NCBI RefSeq assembly: GCF_003688895.1
Contig: NZ_REFV01000003.1
Span: forward strand, 212,962-276,961
Direction of reading: 5' to 3'
From: Dokdonia sinensis
GTDB lineage: Bacteria; Bacteroidota; Bacteroidia; Flavobacteriales; Flavobacteriaceae
Length of the DNA stretch: 64,000 bases
Within the stretch, counting starts at the first letter, position 1. The number at the start of each line of letters is the position of its first letter. The notes below the pieces were generated by a model, which saw nothing but the letters and a program-made list of their open reading frames with translations, was not told the origin of the DNA and searched no databases. The translations under genes and the position numbers were made by a program. Shown in pieces: positions 45,389 through 55,531 of this stretch.

Positions 45389-47818
45389 CTATTCTCCTTG
45401 CTTCAATCTTTCCCTTTCCGAATTGTCAATAGCGCGATCATTATCTCTCAATCTAAAGTTGCCGAAATTATATCGGAACCCTACTCGGAAAAATTGCGTT
45501 TCAACTCTAGGGAAGTAACTATTGTCTTGATTGAGATAATCTGCACTTACGAGAGCCGTTGCTCTGTTAAAAACATCTCCAAAATTTACGGACAGTGACG
45601 CACGACGATCCCACAATCTTTTGCGCAGCCCTATATCTAAACGGAAGACGTCGTCTTGTATGTAAGCTCCCTGGATAAACTCTGATATATACTCTATGGT
45701 AGCCTCTGCAGTAAGGGTTTTTTTCTTATCAAGTGTAAAACTATTCCCTAAGTATACATACAGCCCATCAACGCTATTTGTAAACTCTACTCCACCACTT
45801 TGGGTGGCAACAAAAGTGTCCTCTTCGTGAAAAAGACTTATATACGTTGCAACGTAAAGCCAGTTGCCAATTTCCCTAGCGTGGTTCAAATCTATTCCCC
45901 AAGATTTACTTCCTACTGCATTCTGTCGTTCAGTGCGCAATATTTGATTTACATTGTCCTGCTGGGCAAGCGTCACGATATTCTCGCCATTATCCCTGTA
46001 ATACACATCAAAAAAGTATTCATTCTTAAAAGTATAATTGAAATTAAAGCGATTACTAAATGATGGTTGTAATCCAGAATTACCTACGTTAAAATTATTC
46101 TCATTTAAAAAGATTGCAAAAGGATTAAGATCCTCATAACGTGGCCTGCTCAAACGTCTCGAATAATCCAGTCCTACCCTATGATTATCTGAAATAGTGT
46201 ATTGTAAATAAGCTGTCGGAAAAAACTCTAGATAGTCTAATTCATTTTCTGCCTCTAGCACTATGGACGTTCCTTTGCTATTGGTCTGTTCGGCACGTAG
46301 ACCAACTTTTGCACTCCATTTTTCCCAATCCCGACTTAATGAAAAGAAGCCAGCAAATACTTTTTCATCGTAAAGGAAATTATCACTCTGGGCTTGGTCA
46401 AGACCAGAATTTCCTTCATCATCTATGTTTAAAAAATCAATTCTAGATTGTGAATTAATAAAAGCTGCTTTTGCTCCTGTCTCAAATGCAAACTCGCCTA
46501 TGGTCGCCTCATAATCTATTTGCGCCGTGTATATATCAATGTCCTGATCTGCATCACTCGTAAATCGTACGGTTCGGAATAAGTCATCATTCTCATTGCG
46601 ATAATCAGAAGTGAGGCTTTGTAATTGCTCTCTCTCAAAAGTGGTAAAATGTACATTCGTACTTAACTGTCCGTTTTCTAGCGTGTATTTATACTGTAGA
46701 TCCAGCGCAATGTTATTGCGGTCATTATCTATGTCGCTGGCAGTACTGATAAAAAATGCATCTGCGCTCGACGATATAACACTTGTAGTTGAAGCTGTTG
46801 ATTGTTCTATATTAGGAGAAAGCAAGCCCACGGCAGAAAAATTGAGCTCGGATTTTTCCGATAACTGATAGTCTAAAATGAAATTTGCATTATGCGCTTG
46901 GGTTCTAGAGGTACGCTCAAAATCCTGATTCCAAGTGGTAGTGACCCCTTCATTTCTATAATTGATCAGATTATCACTTTGATTTGAAAATTTTGAAGGA
47001 TTAAAGCTATAATTAAAAAATAGGTTGAGTTTGTCATTTTTGTAGTACTGACTCGTCCCGATATTATACTTAGGAAAAATCGAATAGGTTCCTCTTCCAT
47101 TTATATTTCCTTTGTAGCCTGTTGCTACTGCTCTTGAGGTATTTATGTTGAGAACAGAACCACCTTCGGCATCGTATCGTGCGGGAGGATTTGTGATAAC
47201 CTCAATGGATTTTATAGCGTTACCGTCTAGATTTTCAAGAAGGCTCGACAGTTCCGTAGGGCTCAGTTGTACTTTACGATCATTGAGATAAACAGTCACT
47301 GCTTCATTGCGCACTGTAATATTATCTTGACTAACGACTACGGCTGGAGTGCGCTTCAAAATATCCAGTGTATTCCCTGAGGACAAAATACTGTTCTCCA
47401 CATTAAAAACAATCCTATCTGCTTTTCTTGTAATCGTAGGCTTACGCCCGACTACCGTGACTTCTTCCAGGCCTTCGGAAGATTCGTCCATTACTATTTG
47501 CGGGAAAGTTTCATCACCAAAAACTGTAAAGGCATCAGACAGATAATCTTTATATCCTAAAAAACTCACTTTTAATTGATACCCTGCGTCATCCAGCCCC
47601 GTGAGGGTGAATGTTCCATTATCTTCGGTAATGGTGCCTTGAATGATCTCTTGATCCGGATTAAGCAGTAGTACATTTGCAAATGGCACAGGAGTTCCAT
47701 TACTATCGACCACGGAGCCTGAAAGGGTATATTCTTGCGCTTTCGCGAAAGCGGAAAAAAGAAGTAAAAAAATGAGTAGAAATCTTATATTCAAAATTGA
47801 GTAAGTCTTGAAGTACAT
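45389..47818 (-). CDS. Outer membrane beta-barrel receptor, TonB-dependent type
   Basis: The 809 residues begin with a signal peptide, then a carboxypeptidase-regulatory-like domain (YTLSGSVVDSNGTPVPFANVLL), a plug domain (RKADRIVFNVENSILSSGNT, DILKRTPAVVVS, IKSIEVITNPPARYDAEGG) and a C-terminal barrel of the OMP_b-brl_3 type ending in aromatic strands (YNFGNFRL). It probably imports a nutrient or peptide; no SusD partner is present. A perfect palindromic element lies in the signal peptide and is read SAFAKAQE, where AKA fits the signal peptidase I site. A 3' remnant of a paralogue lies downstream at 44851. Confidence 0.9.
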   Translation of the reverse strand: MYFKTYSILNIRFLLIFLLLFSAFAKAQEYTLSGSVVDSNGTPVPFANVLLLNPDQEIIQGTITEDNGTFTLTGLDDAGYQLKVSFLGYKDYLSDAFTVFGDETFPQIVMDESSEGLEEVTVVGRKPTITRKADRIVFNVENSILSSGNTLDILKRTPAVVVSQDNITVRNEAVTVYLNDRKVQLSPTELSSLLENLDGNAIKSIEVITNPPARYDAEGGSVLNINTSRAVATGYKGNINGRGTYSIFPKYNIGTSQYYKNDKLNLFFNYSFNPSKFSNQSDNLINYRNEGVTTTWNQDFERTSRTQAHNANFILDYQLSEKSELNFSAVGLLSPNIEQSTASTTSVISSSADAFFISTASDIDNDRNNIALDLQYKYTLENGQLSTNVHFTTFEREQLQSLTSDYRNENDDLFRTVRFTSDADQDIDIYTAQIDYEATIGEFAFETGAKAAFINSQSRIDFLNIDDEGNSGLDQAQSDNFLYDEKVFAGFFSLSRDWEKWSAKVGLRAEQTNSKGTSIVLEAENELDYLEFFPTAYLQYTISDNHRVGLDYSRRLSRPRYEDLNPFAIFLNENNFNVGNSGLQPSFSNRFNFNYTFKNEYFFDVYYRDNGENIVTLAQQDNVNQILRTERQNAVGSKSWGIDLNHAREIGNWLYVATYISLFHEEDTFVATQSGGVEFTNSVDGLYVYLGNSFTLDKKKTLTAEATIEYISEFIQGAYIQDDVFRLDIGLRKRLWDRRASLSVNFGDVFNRATALVSADYLNQDNSYFPRVETQFFRVGFRYNFGNFRLRDNDRAIDNSERERLKQGE
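47738..47753. repeat. 16-bp palindromic element, perfect copy inside a signal peptide (AFAKA)
   Basis: Exact copy, residues 23-27 of the receptor, directly at the predicted signal peptide cleavage site. Confidence 0.95.
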
Positions 47819-47935
47819 ATTGAGTTAGGTCGTCTAATTTATACTATAAGTTCAAACAAGAGAGTATATAATTAAAATTTTCGACCAAATACACAAATTC
47901 TATTTTGGTAAGAATTAAATGGCATCGATTAGCCG

Positions 47936-47943
47936 TATATTTG
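47936..47943 (+). promoter_or_regulatory. -7 box TATATTTG for lepA
   Basis: Perfect TAnnTTTG 14 bases before the first lepA ATG. Confidence 0.5.
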
Positions 47944-47956
47944 TAGCCTATTTGCT

Positions 47957-49759
47957 ATGACTATGAAGAACATCCGGAATTTTTGCATTATTGCCCACAT
48001 TGACCACGGTAAAAGTACGCTGGCAGACCGTCTTCTGGACGAAACTGCAACGGTAACAAAGCGGGAGGCGCAAGCACAATTATTGGACAGTATGGACCTA
48101 GAACGGGAGCGTGGTATTACGATAAAATCGCACGCCATCCAGATGGAATATATGTACAAAGGAGAGCTATACATTCTAAACCTAATAGACACTCCAGGCC
48201 ACGTAGATTTCTCTTACGAGGTATCTCGAAGTATTGCTGCCTGCGAGGGAGCACTGCTCGTTGTAGATGCAGCCCAGAGCATACAGGCACAAACGATATC
48301 AAATTTATATCTAGCGCTAGAAAATGACCTAGAAATTATTCCGGTACTGAACAAAGTTGACCTCCCAAGCGCAAATCCCGAAGAAGTAACAGACGATATT
48401 GTAGATCTCTTGGGCTGTAAGGCTGAAGATGTGATTCCTGCAAGTGCAAAAACGGGTATCGGTATACAAGAAATACTCGCTGCAGTAATTGAACGTATAC
48501 CTGCTCCTAAAGGAAATGTAGACGAGCCATTACAGGCTTTGATTTTTGATAGTGTTTATAATCCTTTTAGAGGTGTAGAAACATATTTTAGAGTTCTTAA
48601 CGGGTCAATAAAGAAAAATCAACAGATAAAATTTGTCGCAACTGGTAATACTTACGGAGCAGATGAAGTAGGAACTCTGAAACTTACACAAGCACCAAAA
48701 CAAGAAATAAAAGCCGGTGATGTAGGGTACCTCATTACTGGAATTAAAGATGCACGCGAGGTAAAAGTAGGAGATACAATTACCGATGCAAAGAACCCTA
48801 CCAAAAATGCAATTGCAGGTTTTGAAGACGTAAAACCTATGGTTTTTGCTGGGATTTATCCAGTAGACACAGAGGATTATGAGGAACTACGTAACTCTAT
48901 GGAGAAGCTGCAACTTAACGACGCTTCTTTAGTCTTTGAGCCCGAAAGTTCAGCGGCGCTTGGTTTTGGATTCCGATGTGGATTCCTTGGGATGCTGCAT
49001 CTTGAGATTATACAAGAACGTCTGGAACGAGAGTTTGATATGACCGTAATTACTACGGTGCCTAACGTATCCTACCATGCCTTTACGCACAAAAATCCAG
49101 ATGAGATTATTCTGGTAAATAACCCTTCTGATTTACCCGAGCCTTCATCACTTAACCGTGTTGAGGAACCATTTATTAAAGCAACAATCATTACTAAATC
49201 TGATTTTGTGGGACCTGTAATGTCCCTATGTATTGAAAAACGTGGGCAAATTGTAGCTCAAACATACCTTACTACAGAGCGTGTAGAGTTAAATTTTGAT
49301 ATGCCACTGGCAGAAATCGTTTTTGACTTTTATGATAGGTTAAAAACAGTTTCAAAAGGGTATGCTTCGTTTGACTACTCTCCTATTGGAATGCGTGCTT
49401 CAAAACTTGTAAAAGTAGATGTACTTCTAAACGCACAACCTGTAGATGCACTTAGTGCCTTATTGCACCAAGATAATGCATATGACATAGGTAAACGTAT
49501 GTGTGAGAAGCTACGCGAACTCATACCTCGCCAGCAGTTTGACATTCCAATCCAAGCAGCGATTGGGGCAAAAATCATCTCTCGTGAGACTGTAAAGGCA
49601 TTACGTAAAGATGTAACAGCTAAGTGTTATGGAGGAGATATTTCGCGAAAGCGCAAACTTCTTGAAAAGCAGAAAAAAGGTAAAAAACGTATGCGTGCCG
49701 TAGGAAACGTAGAGATTCCTCAAGAAGCGTTTATGGCTGTTTTAAAGCTTAATGATTAA
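47957..49759 (+). CDS. lepA: Elongation factor 4 (LepA)
   Basis: A 600-residue translational GTPase that back-translocates or remodels ribosomes during initiation or stress. G motifs: [17 protein letters not shown] and NKVDLPSA; domains II and III follow and the C-terminal domain contains [25 protein letters not shown]. The second ATG, at 47963 (MKNIRNFC), is the usual start and is equally likely. The ISRKRK codons resemble half a palindromic element, but those residues are conserved in the family. A strong terminator follows. Confidence 0.97.
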   Translation: MTMKNIRNFCIIAHIDHGKSTLADRLLDETATVTKREAQAQLLDSMDLERERGITIKSHAIQMEYMYKGELYILNLIDTPGHVDFSYEVSRSIAACEGALLVVDAAQSIQAQTISNLYLALENDLEIIPVLNKVDLPSANPEEVTDDIVDLLGCKAEDVIPASAKTGIGIQEILAAVIERIPAPKGNVDEPLQALIFDSVYNPFRGVETYFRVLNGSIKKNQQIKFVATGNTYGADEVGTLKLTQAPKQEIKAGDVGYLITGIKDAREVKVGDTITDAKNPTKNAIAGFEDVKPMVFAGIYPVDTEDYEELRNSMEKLQLNDASLVFEPESSAALGFGFRCGFLGMLHLEIIQERLEREFDMTVITTVPNVSYHAFTHKNPDEIILVNNPSDLPEPSSLNRVEEPFIKATIITKSDFVGPVMSLCIEKRGQIVAQTYLTTERVELNFDMPLAEIVFDFYDRLKTVSKGYASFDYSPIGMRASKLVKVDVLLNAQPVDALSALLHQDNAYDIGKRMCEKLRELIPRQQFDIPIQAAIGAKIISRETVKALRKDVTAKCYGGDISRKRKLLEKQKKGKKRMRAVGNVEIPQEAFMAVLKLND

Positions 49760-49787
49760 TTACATTTTTGAAATATAAATAGTAGAG

Positions 49788-49819
49788 ACCTCCCGATTTT
49801 TCATTTTCGGGAGGTTTTT
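49788..49819 (+). terminator. Intrinsic terminator of lepA
   Basis: ACCTCCCGA (49788-49796) pairs with TCGGGAGGT (49807-49815), then TTTTTG. Confidence 0.85.
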
Positions 49820-49821
49820 GT

Positions 49822-50538
49822 TTATAAAAATTTCAACAATCCTCTTATTTTTTCTACATCAGAAAATCTTAGCTTGTCTTTATCTAAATCTGCGGTATTA
49901 TGCATTGGTATGTGATGTTTTAAGCTTTGACGAAAGCTGGATGCACTCGCGTGAACCTCAGTAAAACTGGCTTCTTTAAACCTCACAATATTTTCTGAAT
50001 TTACACCACCTCCTGGCATTACTGAAAAATCTGACCCTGCGATATTTTTCATCTCAACTAACTTCTCAAAACCCGCATCTACATTTGTTTCTTGCCCAGA
50101 GGTTAGGATCCTGTTAATTCCCATTCCTTTTAATGTTTGGATAGCAACATTATAGTCCAGAGTCCAGTCAAAAGCGCGATGAAAGGTAAAGTCCATTCCA
50201 GAAGAAGCCGTCACTAACTTTTGAGTTCTTTCGACGTCTATCGTAAAATCCGAATTCAACATACCAGAAACAATTCCTCTACAACCTACTGCCTTTGCAA
50301 ATGCGATATCTCGTAACATTATATCAAACTCGCTGTAAGAATACGTAAAATCTCCACTACGAGGGCGTATGAGTACAAAAACGGGAATCTCAAGTTCCTC
50401 CACTACTTTTTCTATAAGCCCGTGGCTGGGCGTGATGCCTCCTAGGGCTAACTCTTGACATAGCTCTATACGATGCGCCCCAGCTACCTGAGCCGCTTGA
50501 GCACTCTCAAAGGAATTTGCACAAATTTCTAGTTTCAT
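49822..50538 (-). CDS. cutC: CutC family protein
   Basis: A 238-residue TIM-barrel protein. MKLEICANSFESAQAAQVAGAHRIELCQ, LALGGITPSHGLI, VLIRPRSGDF and SVMPGGGVNSENI are the conserved blocks. CutC was named for copper homeostasis in E. coli, but its molecular role remains doubtful. The start at 50538 is used because the longer frame overlaps the divergent GH92 leader. It converges on lepA with a short spacer. Confidence 0.92.
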   Translation of the reverse strand: MKLEICANSFESAQAAQVAGAHRIELCQELALGGITPSHGLIEKVVEELEIPVFVLIRPRSGDFTYSYSEFDIMLRDIAFAKAVGCRGIVSGMLNSDFTIDVERTQKLVTASSGMDFTFHRAFDWTLDYNVAIQTLKGMGINRILTSGQETNVDAGFEKLVEMKNIAGSDFSVMPGGGVNSENIVRFKEASFTEVHASASSFRQSLKHHIPMHNTADLDKDKLRFSDVEKIRGLLKFL

Positions 50539-50596
50539 ATCCCTAATGTACGGAAATTGCATTATCCGTATCTTAGTCACAAACACAAAGCCAAAA

Positions 50597-53542
50597 ATGC
50601 GATCTTACCTACTACTTTTAATCTCAACCACACTATTCTTAAGCTGTGACCGCATCATAGAAGTAACTCCAGCTCAAAAAGACCGACCTCTTATAAACTA
50701 TGTAAATCCATTTATAGGAACAGGCGGTCACGGACATACGTATCCCGGGGCGACAATGCCTTTTGGGATGATGCAACTCAGTCCCGACACTAGACTAGAC
50801 GGTTGGGATGGGTGCTCTGGGTATCACTATGATGACGAGTACATTTATGGCTTTAGCCACACACACTTGAGTGGCACCGGCGTTTCAGATTATGGTGATA
50901 TTCTTTTAATGCCATCCACTACAATTAATTTTAATAATGGAGCAGACGGAAACGCTGGATACCGCGATCATTTTTCACACGATAATGAGATTGCACAACC
51001 AGGATATTATAAGGTACATCTGGACAGCACAAATATTGATGTTGAGCTCACGGTTGCAGAACGAAGTGGGGTTCACAAGTACGCTTTCGCGAAAGCGGAC
51101 TCCCTAAGAAATTACCTCATCCTAGACCTAGACCATCGCGATGAAGTGTTAGATGCTAAGGTGGACACCCTTTCTACCACCGAACTTTCTGGCTATCGTC
51201 ACTCTAAGGCCTGGGCTAATAAACAAATGTTATTTTATTATATCAAAACTTCGCATCCGTTTAAATTTATGAAGCAATCTTCGTCTTTGCTCATTAGTAA
51301 GAAAGGAGAAAAAGCAAATAAGGCCGCATTAAAATTTGACAACCCAAAAAATGAGCCCATCATCATAAAAATTGGTATTTCTGCGGTAGATGAATCAGGA
51401 GCAAAAAATAATCTAGAAACCGAAATAGGCGATAAAAGCTTTGAGGAAGTAAAACAAGAAGCGCAGGCCAAATGGGAAAAACAACTAGAAAAAATTATTG
51501 TTGAAAGTTCAAATACGGAATACAAAACGAACTTCTACACGTCATTATATCATACAATGCTCGCCCCAAACCTCTATCAAGATGTTGACGGGCGTTATAG
51601 AGGAATGGATCTGGAGGTACACCAAACAACAGATTTTAAATATTATACCGTCTTCTCACTATGGGATACGTACCGTGCTGCGCACCCATTATATACAATT
51701 ATAGAAGAAAAACGTACAAACGATTTTATAAACACGATGCTTGCCAAATATGATGAAGGTGGTATCATCCCTATCTGGGATCTTTCTGGGAATTATACCG
51801 GCTGTATGATAGGTTATCACGGTATTCCCGTAATTGCAGATGCTTATATAAAAGGCATACGCGGTTATGATACCGAAAAAGCTTTTGAAGCAATGATTCA
51901 TAGCGCAACAAGGGATAAGCTTGGATTAAAGGTGTATAAAGAATTTGGGTTTATTCCTGTAGAAGAAGAATCAGAGTCCGTCTCAAAGACCTTGGAATAT
52001 GCGTATGACGATTGGACGATTGCGCAGGTCGCCAAAGAAATGGGTGACGGTGAAATGTATGAGACCTTTATTAAAAGAGCACAGTCCTACAAAAATGTTT
52101 TTGACCCGGAGACCGGCTTTATGCGTGGTCGTATGCGCAATAAATGGTTTGCACCCTTTGACCCTTTTGAAGTCAATTTTAATTATACAGAGGCAAACGC
52201 CTGGCAATATAGTTTTTACGTACCGCAAGATATAACAGGATTTACAAAACTTTTGGGCGGGAAGAAAATGCTAGAAAAAAAGTTAGATGAATTATTTACA
52301 GCAGAAAGCCAAACCTCTGGACGAGACCAAGCAGATATCACGGGGCTCATAGGTCAGTATGCTCACGGAAACGAACCCAGCCACCATATGGCATATCTCT
52401 ATAATTTTATAAACAAGCCGTGGAAAACACAAGAACGCGTGCACGAGATTATGACCACAATGTACCACGATGCCCCAGACGGAATTTCGGGCAACGAGGA
52501 TTGCGGCCAGATGAGCGCTTGGTATGTATTTAGTTCACTAGGGTTTTATCCCGTTACTCCCGGAACAAGCGAGTATGTGATAGGAAAACCATTATTTGAT
52601 AAAGCAACAATTAATCTTGAGAATGGGAATCAATTTACGATTACAGCAGAAAATCTAAACGAGGAAAATAGATATATCGCTTCCGCAAAAATGAACGGTT
52701 CTGCACATCCTTATTCTTACCTTAAACATAGTGATATATTAGACGGTGGAGCGTTAACCTTTGAAATGTCTACGAGCCCATCACGTTGGGGAAAACATCC
52801 TGCCCATAGTCCTAAAACCGAAATTAAGGACCATCTTTTCACTCCCGCTCCTTTTATTGAGCAAGGCGATATTGCTTTTAAAGGAGAAACAACTATTGTT
52901 CTGGGGAGTGTTGAGAAGGATGCAGAGATATATTTTGCTTTAAGCAAAAAAGAACCTTTTAAAAGATACCGTAAGCCCATTACAATATCTCAACCCACAA
53001 CACTACGCACTTATACCGACACGAGACACGGCCAGAGCACAGTCATCGAGACACAATTTTTTCAAATTAATGAAAATTTATCCATACAACTGGATGCCGA
53101 ATATGCAAATGCCTACAATGCGGGTGGTAACGATGCTTTAATAGACGGAATACGTGGCACGGTAGATTTTAGAACAGGAACCTGGCAAGGTTACTCAGAT
53201 CAAGATGTAATTGCGACCTTAGATTTAAGTAAAAATCAGACTATAAACTCAATAGAAGTAGGTTTCCTACAGGATCAGAGAAGCTGGATTTTTTACCCAA
53301 CAGAGGTGTCTTATCTTATATCACAAGACGGTAAAACTTATACCGAAGTTTTTAAAGAAAATTATGAATCGAGCAAAAAAGATGATGCTATTGCTATCCG
53401 AAACATTACGGCCACCCCAAACACTAATGCGCGTTATATTAAAGTGGTAGCAAAAACTGTGGGCCCCGTTCCAGAATGGCATTTGGGATATGACTATGAC
53501 GGGAAGGCCTGGCTCTTTTTAGATGAGATTGTAATACGATAG
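50597..53542 (+). CDS. GH92 alpha-mannosidase-type lipoprotein with C-terminal carbohydrate-binding domain
   Basis: A 981-residue exported lipoprotein (lipobox LFLSCD). GH92 runs from about 30 to 725: NPFIGTGGHGHTYPGATMPFG, WDGCSGYHY, SLWDTYRAAHPL and EPSHHMAYLYNF, with GNEDCGQMSAWYVFSSLGFYP as catalytic-side blocks. A hexosaminidase-C-like module (about 755-830) and an F5/8 type C (discoidin) domain (about 845-981) follow. GH92 enzymes are calcium-dependent exo-alpha-mannosidases trimming N-glycans or mannans. A palindromic element is read KYAFAKADS at residues 161-169. The next genes, a sulfurtransferase and a glycosylasparaginase, suggest glycoprotein degradation. Confidence 0.93.
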   Translation: MRSYLLLLISTTLFLSCDRIIEVTPAQKDRPLINYVNPFIGTGGHGHTYPGATMPFGMMQLSPDTRLDGWDGCSGYHYDDEYIYGFSHTHLSGTGVSDYGDILLMPSTTINFNNGADGNAGYRDHFSHDNEIAQPGYYKVHLDSTNIDVELTVAERSGVHKYAFAKADSLRNYLILDLDHRDEVLDAKVDTLSTTELSGYRHSKAWANKQMLFYYIKTSHPFKFMKQSSSLLISKKGEKANKAALKFDNPKNEPIIIKIGISAVDESGAKNNLETEIGDKSFEEVKQEAQAKWEKQLEKIIVESSNTEYKTNFYTSLYHTMLAPNLYQDVDGRYRGMDLEVHQTTDFKYYTVFSLWDTYRAAHPLYTIIEEKRTNDFINTMLAKYDEGGIIPIWDLSGNYTGCMIGYHGIPVIADAYIKGIRGYDTEKAFEAMIHSATRDKLGLKVYKEFGFIPVEEESESVSKTLEYAYDDWTIAQVAKEMGDGEMYETFIKRAQSYKNVFDPETGFMRGRMRNKWFAPFDPFEVNFNYTEANAWQYSFYVPQDITGFTKLLGGKKMLEKKLDELFTAESQTSGRDQADITGLIGQYAHGNEPSHHMAYLYNFINKPWKTQERVHEIMTTMYHDAPDGISGNEDCGQMSAWYVFSSLGFYPVTPGTSEYVIGKPLFDKATINLENGNQFTITAENLNEENRYIASAKMNGSAHPYSYLKHSDILDGGALTFEMSTSPSRWGKHPAHSPKTEIKDHLFTPAPFIEQGDIAFKGETTIVLGSVEKDAEIYFALSKKEPFKRYRKPITISQPTTLRTYTDTRHGQSTVIETQFFQINENLSIQLDAEYANAYNAGGNDALIDGIRGTVDFRTGTWQGYSDQDVIATLDLSKNQTINSIEVGFLQDQRSWIFYPTEVSYLISQDGKTYTEVFKENYESSKKDDAIAIRNITATPNTNARYIKVVAKTVGPVPEWHLGYDYDGKAWLFLDEIVIR
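51082..51097. repeat. 16-bp palindromic element, perfect copy inside the GH92 gene (AFAKA)
   Basis: Exact copy, residues 163-167. Confidence 0.95.
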
Positions 53543-53552
53543 TGTAGTAATT

Positions 53553-54353
53553 ATGACAAAGCAATTAGTATCTGTAGATTGGCTTAGAAACAACTTGTAT
53601 AATGATCACCTTATCGTTCTGGATGCAAGTGCAGATTATGATGAGACGCAAACGATACATGGAGCCAGACATTTTGATATAAAAAACACCTTTAGCGACC
53701 TTAATAATCCTTTACCCAACAGTTTTCCAAGTCCAGAAATTTTTGAAAAAGGATGTCAGAACCTTGGCATCAACACCTCGTCACATATTGTAGTTTATGA
53801 CAATAAAGGTATTTTTACGAGTCCTAGGGTTTGGTGGATGTTTAAGACCTTTGGTCACGATGCAGTATCTGTACTTGATGGCGGACTTCCTTCTTGGAGA
53901 GCATCTGGTTATTCTGTAATACAAGGCACCAATGAGTCTGTGGAAAGAGGAAATTTTAAAGCCCAATTAGACCCCAGAAGGATTGCAACTTTTGAAAATA
54001 TACAAGCAAATATTCGTTCCCAAGACTCTATTTTAATTGACGCAAGGTCATCAGGTCGTTTTCGAGGCACGGCTCCCGAACCTAGACCACAGCTTAAAAG
54101 TGGACAAATTAAAAATTCAATTAACCTACCATATACGGAGGTGCTAGAAGATGGGAAATACAAATCTAACGCCCAACTTCAAGATATTTTTAGTGAGTTA
54201 CCTATAGCGGGGAAATCACCTATCTTCAGTTGTGGTTCGGGGATTACGGCTTGTATTATTCTTTTAGCATACGATTTAATTTCAGAAGGCTCTAAGACTG
54301 TGTATGACGGTTCTTGGACGGAATGGGCAACGCGTAATCATTTAGTACAGTAA
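53553..54353 (+). CDS. Thiosulfate/3-mercaptopyruvate sulfurtransferase
   Basis: The 266 residues form two rhodanese domains: residues 1-130 are inactive (VLDASADYDETQTIHGARHFD) and 140-266 active (DARSSGRFRGTAPEPRPQLKSG, FSCGSGITACI). The CGSGITA loop, rather than CRKGVTA, favours 3-mercaptopyruvate over thiosulfate. It moves sulfur from mercaptopyruvate to thiol acceptors in the cytosol. It follows the GH92 gene by ten bases and precedes the asparaginase, so all three may be one transcript. Confidence 0.93.
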   Translation: MTKQLVSVDWLRNNLYNDHLIVLDASADYDETQTIHGARHFDIKNTFSDLNNPLPNSFPSPEIFEKGCQNLGINTSSHIVVYDNKGIFTSPRVWWMFKTFGHDAVSVLDGGLPSWRASGYSVIQGTNESVERGNFKAQLDPRRIATFENIQANIRSQDSILIDARSSGRFRGTAPEPRPQLKSGQIKNSINLPYTEVLEDGKYKSNAQLQDIFSELPIAGKSPIFSCGSGITACIILLAYDLISEGSKTVYDGSWTEWATRNHLVQ

Positions 54354-54390
54354 TTAAATTTCTGCAATTGTGGGAAAAATTCAATTTTCT

Positions 54391-55392
54391 ATGGATAGAA
54401 GAAAATTCATACATAATACAACTCTAGCTGGAACAGGTCTAGCAACGGGTGCTACTCTCTTGGGATGTAAAAATGAAAGTGGAAAGGTGGACGCTTTCGC
54501 GAAAGCGGAAAAACAATCTGCTTTTAAACCATCACCTATAGCCATTTGTACTTGGAACTTTTCTGGAGCTACTGCTCGAGCTGGCGAATTATTATCGCAA
54601 GGAAAGTCTGCTCTGGATGCTGTTATCGCAGGAGTTGCTGTAGAAGAAGAAAATGAAGAAAACTCGACTGTAGGAATAGGTGCGACTCCAGATCGTGAGG
54701 GTAACGTAACGCTAGATGCTTGCGTAATGAACCCAGCGGGAGATTGCGGTGCCGTACTGGCTGTCGAAAATATTGTGAATGTGGCTGCACTTGCCAGAAA
54801 AGTGATGGAAGACACTCCACATGTTATTTTAGCAGGTCGCGGTGCCGAAGAGTACGCCTATAAAGCGGGATTCAAAAAACAGCCGCTACTTACAGAACAG
54901 CGTAAACTAGAATGGGAAGAATGGTTGAAGACTAGTAATTACAAACCCGCAATTAATGTAGAAAACCATGATACTATAGGAATGCTCGCGATAGACGGTG
55001 ATGGAGATATTGCGGGGGCGTGTACTACATCTGGATTAGGGTATAAAATGAAGGGTCGTGTGGGTGACTCTCCCATTATAGGTTCTGGATTATTTTTAGA
55101 TAATGAAGTAGGTGGCGCCGTTGCGACGGGTATGGGCGAGGAGGTTCTAAAAACCGTAGGGAGTTTCCTTATTGTCGAACTAATGCGATCAGGAATGTCA
55201 CCGCAAGAGGCTTGTGAAGAGGCCGTTTACCGTATTACTAGAAAAAACAATCGCTATAAAGATTTTCAAGTAGCGTACATCGCTATGAATAAGTCAGGTG
55301 ATACTGGTAGTTTTTGCATTCATAAAGGATTCAATATGATGAAGTGGCAAGAGAACAAAAATGATGTTATTGAGTCAAAAGCCTTCATTTAA
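54391..55392 (+). CDS. N4-(beta-N-acetylglucosaminyl)-L-asparaginase (glycosylasparaginase)
   Basis: A 333-residue Ntn-hydrolase that removes the GlcNAc-Asn link of N-glycans. The signal is twin-arginine-like (MDRRKFIHNTTLAG) with a lipobox LLGC (Cys26). The self-cleaving nucleophile is Thr195 in VENHDTIGMLAID, and GRVGDSPIIGSGLF is the substrate loop. A palindromic element is read VDAFAKAEK (residues 35-39) just behind the lipidated Cys. Together with GH92 upstream it outlines a glycoprotein deglycosylation unit. The ATG at 54391 is preferred over the GTG at 54370 because of the RRKF signal. Confidence 0.93.
   Translation: MDRRKFIHNTTLAGTGLATGATLLGCKNESGKVDAFAKAEKQSAFKPSPIAICTWNFSGATARAGELLSQGKSALDAVIAGVAVEEENEENSTVGIGATPDREGNVTLDACVMNPAGDCGAVLAVENIVNVAALARKVMEDTPHVILAGRGAEEYAYKAGFKKQPLLTEQRKLEWEEWLKTSNYKPAINVENHDTIGMLAIDGDGDIAGACTTSGLGYKMKGRVGDSPIIGSGLFLDNEVGGAVATGMGEEVLKTVGSFLIVELMRSGMSPQEACEEAVYRITRKNNRYKDFQVAYIAMNKSGDTGSFCIHKGFNMMKWQENKNDVIESKAFI
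54492..54507. repeat. 16-bp palindromic element, perfect copy inside the asparaginase gene (AFAKA)
   Basis: Exact copy in the linker after the lipobox. Confidence 0.95.
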
Positions 55393-55494
55393 ATAACGTT
55401 AGCAATCCAAAACTGTAAATGAATGTGTTAATAATTCGATGAAATTAATATATTCATCGGCAAAGAGTTAGCCTAAAAAAATAGCTTAAAATTG

Positions 55495-55527
55495 TTTGAC
55501 AGTAAGCAATAATTCGACGTACATTTG
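55495..55527 (+). promoter_or_regulatory. Strong Bacteroidota-type promoter with no gene behind it
   Basis: TTTG at 55495-55498, a 21-base spacer and TACATTTG at 55520-55527 match the TTTG-N19-21-TAnnTTTG consensus. The next 200 bases contain no protein gene. Confidence 0.65.
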
Positions 55528-55531
55528 TACT

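Noticed and set aside
49641..49657. Half palindrome TTTCGCGAAAGCGC in lepA
   Set aside because: The encoded [11 protein letters not shown] is a conserved LepA block, so the likeness to the element is coincidental.
49922..49940. SFRQS in CutC resembling RFRES
   Set aside because: Only a loose match (GCTTTGACGAAAGC); insufficient to call an element.
50288..50310. AFAKA in CutC
   Set aside because: Codons (GCATTTGCAAAGGCA) differ from the palindrome at many positions; treated as chance.
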